A stretch of 6,617 nucleotides of DNA. Origin: Bacteroidota bacterium (GTDB taxonomy: Bacteria > Bacteroidota > Bacteroidia > Bacteroidales > WCHB1-69). The position numbers and the translations under genes were made by a program. Location: assembly GCA_023392945.1 (NCBI GenBank), contig JAEWNB010000020.1, forward strand, positions 1 to 6,617, in the 5' to 3' direction. Below are positions 1-5,800 of the stretch, one piece after another (positions within the stretch are counted from its first letter, which is position 1; the number at the start of each line of letters is the position of its first letter). The notes beneath the pieces were generated by a model that had not been told where the DNA came from, ran no database searches, and was given only the letters and a program-made list of their open reading frames with translations.

Positions 1-38
1 TACTCAAATTTTGTTATTCACCTGAGTTAGATTAATTA

Positions 39-275
39 TTACCCCGCGATTTTTTTCTCAAAGTAATAATTACTTCTAATTGTTTCTAAGCTAAATTTAA
101 AGTTCAAAACTTGCTTTACGTCAGGAATTGTTGCGATAGACCAACGGAGAAACATAGTAATCCAAGGTATCCAAAAAAATAATATTTTTAAATTTGTGAT
201 GAGGGGAAATAAGCGTAGAATAGGAACTTGAGTTTGCAAAAGAAAAGATTGAATCAGCTTTGTAATTTCAGCCAT
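39..275 (-). CDS. Possible small hydrophobic protein, doubtful gene
   Basis: This is an ATG-to-TAA frame of 78 codons that I do not recognise as any family. Residues about 18-50 are rich in Ile, Leu, Phe and Trp and could form one or two membrane segments. The C-terminal third is charged and polar and ends in a Lys-Lys-Ile-Ala-Gly tail. It starts inside the last codons of the upstream ABC-F gene, overlapping it by 22 bases in another frame, a layout compatible with translational coupling. Against it: the purine-rich AGAGGA directly touches the ATG with no spacer and is already explained as Glu codons of the ABC-F protein, and AT-rich noncoding DNA readily gives short hydrophobic frames. It may be a real coupled small membrane protein, a decayed gene, or chance. 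It is included because it is the only candidate in the first 253 bases. Confidence 0.25.
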   Translation of the reverse strand: MAEITKLIQSFLLQTQVPILRLFPLITNLKILFFWIPWITMFLRWSIATIPDVKQVLNFKFSLETIRSNYYFEKKIAG

Positions 276-2173
276 TCCTCTTCATGTAGATTGATTGTAG
301 CTTTTATTTCATCATATTCATGATAAAGTTTCCCGGAGGCAATGATATCTGCATATAATTCAGGTTGAGCAAGTTTAGCTTCTATTGCGTGAAGTTTCCG
401 AGTTAATTCTGAAATTTCTGTCTCGATTTTTTTAATGCGATTCTGAATTTTTCTAACTTTAGCCTCTTCTTCTTTTTTCTTTTCCCAATTTTCTTTGCCG
501 GCTGAAAGTCCCTTTTCTCCCTCTTTAGTATTGTTTAACTGGCGTTGTAGTTCATTGAGAGAGTCTATTTTCTTCTTTTCCAGAAAATCATAAACATCTC
601 CGATATAGGTTTTAAGATGCTGATCTTTAAATTCAAATACTTTTTCAGTTAACCCTTGAAGGAAGTCACGGTCATGAGAAACCAGAATCATGCTTCCTTC
701 GTATTGCAGCAGAGCATTTTTTAGCACATCTTTAGATTGCATATCCAAATGATTGGTTGGCTCATCGAGAATAAGCAAGTTAAAAGGGGAGAGTAGCAGC
801 TTGGCAAGAGCCAGACGTGATTTTTCTCCTCCTGAGAGGACTTTTACCTTCTTTTCGGTATCTTCGGTTGTAAATAAAAAACTGCCGAGAATACTTCTTA
901 TTTTAGGTCTTATATCGCCCACCGCAATTTCGTCAATAGTTTCAAAGACAGTCTTCTCAGGATTAAGCAACAGTGCCTGATTTTGAGCATAATAGCCGAC
1001 AACCACCTGGTGCCCAAGTTTAACGGTTCCTTGTTGGGGTTTTAGTTCTCCCACGATGGCTTTTACCATGGTAGATTTGCCTTCCCCGTTTCTACCGACA
1101 AAGGCTACCCGTTCACCGCGTTGCAAATGGAAGTCAATATTTTGTAAAACATGGAGTGTTCCATAGCCTAAATTGAGATGCTCTGTTTCAACAGTAACAC
1201 GACCGGAGTGAGGAGCAGGTGGAAAACGAAAGGAAATAGATGAATTATCCATATTGTCAATGTCCACTCTATCCATTTTATCCAACAGCTTAATGCGGCT
1301 CTGCACCTGTTTTGCTTTAGTGGCTTTGTAGCGGAATCTTTCAATAAAACGTTCAATGTCGGCAATTTGCTTTTGCTGATTTTCATAAGCATTTTGCTGA
1401 CTTTCTATGCGTTCCATCCTTTGTTGAACATATTGAGAATAGCTGCATTTGTAGTCTTGGATAGTACCAAAAGTAATTTCCACGGTTCTGTTGGTTACAC
1501 GGTCAAGAAAGGCACGGTCGTGGGAAACCAGAATGAGGCAGCCGTAATAGTTGGCCAGATAGTCTTCCAGCCATTGAATGGATTCAATATCGAGATGGTT
1601 TGTCGGTTCGTCAAGGAGAATAATTTCGGGGTTTTGCAGCAAAATTTTGGCAAGGTTGACACGCATTTGCCAACCACTGCTAAATTCGGACATTGGGCGG
1701 TTAAAGTCTTCAATTTTAAAGCCTAATCCACTAAGCACTCTTTCCGTATCTCCTTCAATGCTATTTCCTCCTAATTGTTGAAAAAGTTCTGTGGCATCCG
1801 AAAGTTGTTGAGCCAAAGCAATGTATTCGTCCGATTCATAATCGGTTCTGCTTGAAAGAAGAAGGGTGGTTTTTTGAATTTTTTTTTCAAGTTTCTTAAG
1901 TTCCACAAAAGCTGTCAGCGCTTCTTCTTTTACGGTTTTGGTGTAATGAGCATCAATCTCTTGCGGAAGGTATCCGGTGTGAAATCCCGTTGTAATAGTT
2001 ATAACACCTGATTCAGGTTCTAACTCCTTGTGAATAATTTTAAGTAGCGTTGATTTTCCGGCTCCGTTTTTGCCGACTAGTCCAATTCGGTCTTTGTCGC
2101 CTGCAACAAAAGAAATATCTTTGAAAAGAAAATCTCCGGTAAAGCTTATTGATAGTTTATTTATTGAAATCAT
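254..2173 (-). CDS. ABC-F family ATPase (ribosome-associated, duplicated ABC domains)
   Basis: This is a complete 639-residue soluble protein with two ABC ATPase domains and no membrane segments, which is the ABC-F layout (EttA, Uup, YheS, YbiT and antibiotic-resistance relatives). Domain 1 has Walker A GKNGAGKST at residues 34-42, a signature FSSGW at 164-168, Walker B ILLDEP at 185-190 followed by TNHLD, and the switch histidine in SHD at 217-219. An interdomain linker at about 240-315, charged and helical, corresponds to the arm that reaches the ribosomal P-site tRNA in the family. Domain 2 has Walker A GRNGEGKST at 360-368, signature LSGGE at 446-450, Walker B LLILDEP at 466-472 and SHD at 499-501. 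A Lys/Glu-rich C-terminal extension at about 530-639 looks coiled-coil, as in Uup and YheS. Members act on stalled or initiating ribosomes; whether this one is a housekeeping factor or protects against an antibiotic cannot be read from the sequence. The start is supported by the beta strand that begins at residue 2. The third position of the first signature is Ser where Gly is usual. Confidence 0.97.
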   Translation of the reverse strand: MISINKLSISFTGDFLFKDISFVAGDKDRIGLVGKNGAGKSTLLKIIHKELEPESGVITITTGFHTGYLPQEIDAHYTKTVKEEALTAFVELKKLEKKIQKTTLLLSSRTDYESDEYIALAQQLSDATELFQQLGGNSIEGDTERVLSGLGFKIEDFNRPMSEFSSGWQMRVNLAKILLQNPEIILLDEPTNHLDIESIQWLEDYLANYYGCLILVSHDRAFLDRVTNRTVEITFGTIQDYKCSYSQYVQQRMERIESQQNAYENQQKQIADIERFIERFRYKATKAKQVQSRIKLLDKMDRVDIDNMDNSSISFRFPPAPHSGRVTVETEHLNLGYGTLHVLQNIDFHLQRGERVAFVGRNGEGKSTMVKAIVGELKPQQGTVKLGHQVVVGYYAQNQALLLNPEKTVFETIDEIAVGDIRPKIRSILGSFLFTTEDTEKKVKVLSGGEKSRLALAKLLLSPFNLLILDEPTNHLDMQSKDVLKNALLQYEGSMILVSHDRDFLQGLTEKVFEFKDQHLKTYIGDVYDFLEKKKIDSLNELQRQLNNTKEGEKGLSAGKENWEKKKEEEAKVRKIQNRIKKIETEISELTRKLHAIEAKLAQPELYADIIASGKLYHEYDEIKATINLHEEEWLKLQS

Positions 2174-2180
2174 TGCGGCT

Positions 2181-2211
2181 GCAAAAATAGGGAAAAGTTA
2201 AAGATTGGCAA
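2181..2211 (-). promoter_or_regulatory. Bacteroidota-type promoter of the ABC-F gene
   Basis: Read on the minus strand, TTG (2211-2209), a 19-base spacer, then TATTTTTGC (2189-2181) match the Bacteroidota housekeeping promoter pattern TTG-N19-TAnnTTTG at every defined position. Only seven bases separate the element from the ATG at 2173. Since transcription in this phylum starts a few bases after the -7 element, the message should have a leader of about five bases or fewer. The promoter is inferred from the motif match and its position in a divergent intergenic region. Confidence 0.75.
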
Positions 2212-2224
2212 CAGGAGAATTCAC

Positions 2225-2254
2225 TTTCGGTTTCAACATTTTTACTATTTTTGC
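2225..2254 (+). promoter_or_regulatory. Bacteroidota-type promoter of ruvA-sprA
   Basis: TATTTTTGC at 2246-2254 is a perfect TAnnTTTG -7 element. The upstream element is weak: TTTC at 2225-2228, seventeen bases before it, is the best candidate and lacks the G of TTTG. Transcription should begin near 2257-2261, giving a leader of only about 9-19 bases before ruvA. No other promoter-like site is evident between ruvA and sprA, so this probably drives both genes. Confidence 0.65.
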
Positions 2255-2275
2255 ATTTCCAAATAATAAATGCAC

Positions 2276-2866
2276 ATGATAACCTATATTAAAGGCAAAT
2301 TGGCTGTTAAAAATCCTGCTTATGTGGTGATGGAAACAGCAGGTGGGGTTGCTTATCTGATTCACATTTCTTTGCCAACATTTTCTTCCATTAAGGATTT
2401 TGAAGAGGCAAAATTGCTCACTCATTATGTTGTAAAAGAAGATGCTCATTCTCTTTATGGTTTTTATGATGAAGTGGAACGTACTTTATTCAGGTTGTTG
2501 ATTGGAGTGAACGGAATTGGTCCGAATACAGCTTTGTTGTTTTTATCTTCTTTGAATGTAAATGAGATAACCAATGCCATAGTAACTGACAATGTTCGTT
2601 TATTACAGTCAGTTAAAGGAGTTGGCGCTAAAACGGCGCAAAGAGTAATTATAGAGTTAAAAGATAAACTTGGGAAAGTCTCTTCCCAAAATATTGATAA
2701 AATGTCCTTGTCTTACAATAATAGTAAAATCGAAGCGTTATCTGCATTGGTATCATTAGGATTTTCGAAGAATCCTGCTGAAAGTGTATTAGATAAGATC
2801 ATCTCTTCGGAAGGGATCAATCTTTCTGTAGAGGAATTGATTAAGAAGGCTTTGAAAGTGTTATAG
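2276..2866 (+). CDS. ruvA: Holliday junction branch migration protein RuvA
   Basis: RuvA forms tetramers that hold a Holliday junction in a square-planar form and load the RuvB motor for branch migration in recombination and repair. From the chosen start the protein is 196 residues, close to the roughly 200 usual for the family. Domain I is an OB fold (about 1-62) with the acidic pin Lys-Glu-Asp; with this start the Glu and Asp fall at 55 and 56, exactly as in E. coli RuvA. Domain II carries two helix-hairpin-helix motifs, VNGIGPNTA near 78-86 and VKGVGAKTA near 113-121, which contact the DNA backbone. A variable linker leads to domain III (about 150-196), the RuvB-binding three-helix bundle. 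An in-frame ATG at 2270 would add Met-His; the 2276 start gives the family's usual MI-Y-KG-L beginning. An A-rich stretch precedes it, with no Shine-Dalgarno sequence, as is common in this phylum. It is followed after 21 bases by sprA. Confidence 0.98.
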   Translation: MITYIKGKLAVKNPAYVVMETAGGVAYLIHISLPTFSSIKDFEEAKLLTHYVVKEDAHSLYGFYDEVERTLFRLLIGVNGIGPNTALLFLSSLNVNEITNAIVTDNVRLLQSVKGVGAKTAQRVIIELKDKLGKVSSQNIDKMSLSYNNSKIEALSALVSLGFSKNPAESVLDKIISSEGINLSVEELIKKALKVL

Positions 2867-2870
2867 TACT

Positions 2871-2876
2871 AAAGGA
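2871..2876 (+). promoter_or_regulatory. Shine-Dalgarno-like site of sprA
   Basis: AAAGGA is fully complementary to the CCTCCTTT-type 3' end expected of Bacteroidota 16S rRNA and lies eleven bases before the GTG at 2888. Genes in this phylum mostly lack such sites, so its presence before a non-ATG start is notable. It also supports that start over the first in-frame ATG, at 3062. The spacing is slightly longer than the ideal. Confidence 0.5.
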
Positions 2877-2887
2877 ATATTGAAAAA

Positions 2888-5800
2888 GTGACTATTCTTA
2901 CAAAATTAAAATTATATATAGTTCCGGCTGTTGTGGTTGTTGCGCTTTATTCTGCGCTGTGGGCTATACCGGCGCCGAAAAGTATTGCCGGCAGAGGGTT
3001 GGACATAGAGGCAAGTGTCAGTGATGATATAAAGCATCTCAATTCTAGTCTTCCCGATAAAATGGATGTTCAGGTTACACCTCCCGATACAGGACTTAAG
3101 GTGCCCCTTCCCCAACCGGAAAACAATCCCTTGAATGAATATGATTTTTATTCGCCATTTCATTTGAATAATCCTCCAAGTCTATCAACTTATGTTGAAT
3201 ATGATCCTGAAAGTAATACTTATAACTTTCAGAATATGACCGGTTCTGTTCCTTATGGACCGGGAGCTTATATGGATGTTGACGAGTATATTGATTATGA
3301 CTTACGAAATGAAATTCGGAATTACTGGAGAAATAAAGGGGCCGGTTATTCCGATGGTGTTAACAGAAAAGGAGGCGGGTTAATTCCTCAACTGAGAATC
3401 GGTGGGGATATCTTTGAAAGTATTTTTGGAAGCAATACCATCGATATCAGACCTTCGGGAAATGCCGAACTGATCTTTGGAGTTACCCATACCAGTAACC
3501 AAAACTATACTTTGCCAGTTAAACAACGGAAAATTACCCAGTTTAACTTTGATGAAAATATTCAACTTAATGTGTTGGCAAAAGTTGGAGATAAAATAGA
3601 ATTTAATCTTAATTATAATACCGAATCTAATTTTGATTTTGATAATAAGATGAAATTGAAATATGAGGGGAAAGAGGATGATATTATTCAATTATTGGAA
3701 TTCGGAGATGTGACGTTGCCTTTAAACAGCAGCTTAATTACCGGCAGTCAAAGTCTTTTCGGTTTAAAGACACAGTTGAAATTCGGGAAATTGATGGTTA
3801 CCGCAGTGGCCTCCGTTCAAGATGCAGAAAAGCAGACTATTACTGTATCCGGCGGGGCACAGACTACTGATTTTAACTTTAAGGCCGATGAATATGAAGA
3901 GAACAGACACTTCTTTATTGGACAGTTTTTCAGAGACCATTATAATGATTATTTAAAGACTCTTCCGTTGGTGGGTTCTCCCATTGTGATTACCAAAATT
4001 GAAGTATGGCGTACTACTGTTGGAGCAGCTACTACTGATAATAGGAATATCATTGCTTTTACCGATTTGGGAGAAAGCTCGCCTCAGTCATCACTGTTTA
4101 ATTATGCTGGAGGAAGTTATCCTGACAATAGTACCAATACTCTTCCATTGATGGTAGATTCTTCTCTTATCCGAGATATCAGTCTTGTCAGCAATAATTT
4201 AAGAGCTCTTGGGCTTACTTCCGGTGTTGATTATGAAAAGGTTGAGAATGCCAGATTGCTTACTTCTTCGGAATATACGGTCAATACAAAATTGGGCTTC
4301 ATCTCTTTGAACAGCTCATTGAGTGCAGATCAGGTGTTAGCGGTTGCTTTTCAATATACTGTCATTGGAGATAGTAAAGTTTATCAGGTTGGAGAATTTT
4401 CCAATGAGGTTTCGGCTCCTAATTGTATCCGTGCAAAATTGTTGAAAAGTACTACTCTTAATACGAAGTCTCCTTTATGGAAACTGATGATGAAAAATGT
4501 TTACAGCCTCTCTTCTTATCAAGTTTCTTCCGAAGATTTCAGGTTGAATATTTTATATACTGGAGATGAAGAAGGAATTGCAAATGGCTTTTTTAATACC
4601 GGACCTCAAAAGGGAATTCCGTTAATTCGTCTGTTGGGGTTGGATAATTTGAATCTGCAACAAGATCCTTATCCTGATGGAGTATTTGATTTTATAGACA
4701 ATGCCGCCACAACGGGTGGAACTATCAATTCAACAAATGGAAGAATCTTCTTTCCGAAAGTAGAACCATTTGGGGCAGATTTAAGGGCGGTGCTGACCGA
4801 TCCGGCAGTGGCTGATAAATATGCTTTTGACTCCCTTTATACGACTACTAAGACCATCGCACAACAATTTACGGGTAAAAATAAATATTATCTGGAAGGA
4901 AGTTATAAATCTTCATACGGCTCAGAGTATTATCTAAACGCAATGAATATTGCCGAAGGATCCGTTACGGTTAGTGCGGGAGGAATTCCACTTACAGAAA
5001 ATGTTGATTATACGGTCAATTACAGTATGGGAACTGTCTCTATTGTGAATGAAGGAGTGCTCAATTCGGGAACCCCGATCACTATTAATATTGAGAATAA
5101 GTCAACTTATGCCCTTAATAAGAAAAGAATGTTCGGAGTTAACTTTGATTATCTTTTCAGTCCGAACTTTAATATCGGGGCAACTCTTTTAAACTTGAGA
5201 GAAAGACCTTATACGGAGAAAGTTAATTACGGAGATGAACCTATCAATAATGTTATTTGGGGAATGAACTTTGCTTATAAGACTAAAGTTCCGATTGTTA
5301 CGAAGATTGTAGATTTCTTGCCATTCCATAGTACTACTACTGAATCTAATCTTCAGCTTGAAGGAGAATTTGCCCATTTTATTCCCGGCCATTCTAAAGC
5401 AATAGGAAAAGAAGGGACTACTTATATTGATGATTTTGAATCCACAAAATCGACCGTGGATCTTCGTTCTTTTACTTACTGGACGTTGGCATCTACTCCA
5501 CAGGGACAATTTAATCTTTTCCCGGAAGCACGTTCGGTGAGCGTATCTGATAGTCCACGCCGAAAATTAGCTTATGGATATAATCGTGCTAAATTTGCCT
5601 GGTATATTATTGACCAGCTTTTTTATAACGATAATAATGCCACTCCCCCAAATATTACGAATGAAGACCAGTCTCAACCTTATACAAGAGCAGTTTATGA
5701 AACAGAACTTTTCCCGTATAAAGAACAAGCCAGTACTACGCTCTCTACCTATATGTCGGTTCTTAATTTAGCCTATTATCCGGAAGAAAGAGGACCATAC

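Larger units (their letters stand above)
2180..2255. repeat. 11-base inverted repeat framing the divergent promoters
   Basis: TGCAAAAATAG at 2180-2190 and CTATTTTTGCA at 2245-2255 are perfect reverse complements separated by 54 bases. Each arm contains the -7 element of the promoter firing outward from it: the left arm serves the ABC-F gene and the right arm serves ruvA-sprA. The identity extends beyond the TAnnTTTG consensus into the two free positions and both flanks. It could be chance in AT-rich DNA, or it could reflect a shared promoter-recognition or regulatory context. Confidence 0.7.

Noticed and set aside
1..38. Possible hairpin, ACTCA at 2-6 with TGAGT at 23-27, as a terminator for the minus-strand unit
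   Set aside because: The arms are only five bases, the loop is sixteen bases, and no T-tract follows in the minus direction. I do not see a usable terminator at this end.
61..75. Perfect palindrome, AAGTAAT and ATTACTT around a central A
   Set aside because: It is entirely AT-rich apart from the outer G and C, has no loop room beyond a six-pair stem and no adjoining T-run in either direction. A chance palindrome in AT-rich DNA is the simplest explanation.
254..275. Programmed frameshift fusing the ABC-F protein to the small hydrophobic frame
   Set aside because: No slippery heptamer is visible in the overlap, and the ABC-F protein is already full length with a typical C-terminal coiled coil.
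753..1781. Several 65-120-codon frames on the plus strand, and others on the minus strand, inside the ABC-F gene
   Set aside because: They lie wholly within a well-supported gene in other frames, show no recognisable domains and have no start context of their own.
2270..2275. Start of RuvA at the upstream ATG, adding Met-His
   Set aside because: It cannot be excluded, but the 2276 ATG gives the usual family N-terminus and puts the acidic-pin Glu and Asp at positions 55 and 56, as in E. coli.
2198..2449. Minus-strand 83-codon frame over the promoter region and the ruvA start
   Set aside because: It is antisense to ruvA and runs through both divergent promoters, with no family resemblance.
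2912..3691. Minus-strand frames of 83 and 103 codons inside the sprA 5' region
   Set aside because: They are antisense shadows of sprA, whose plus-strand frame is continuous and carries conserved SprA motifs.
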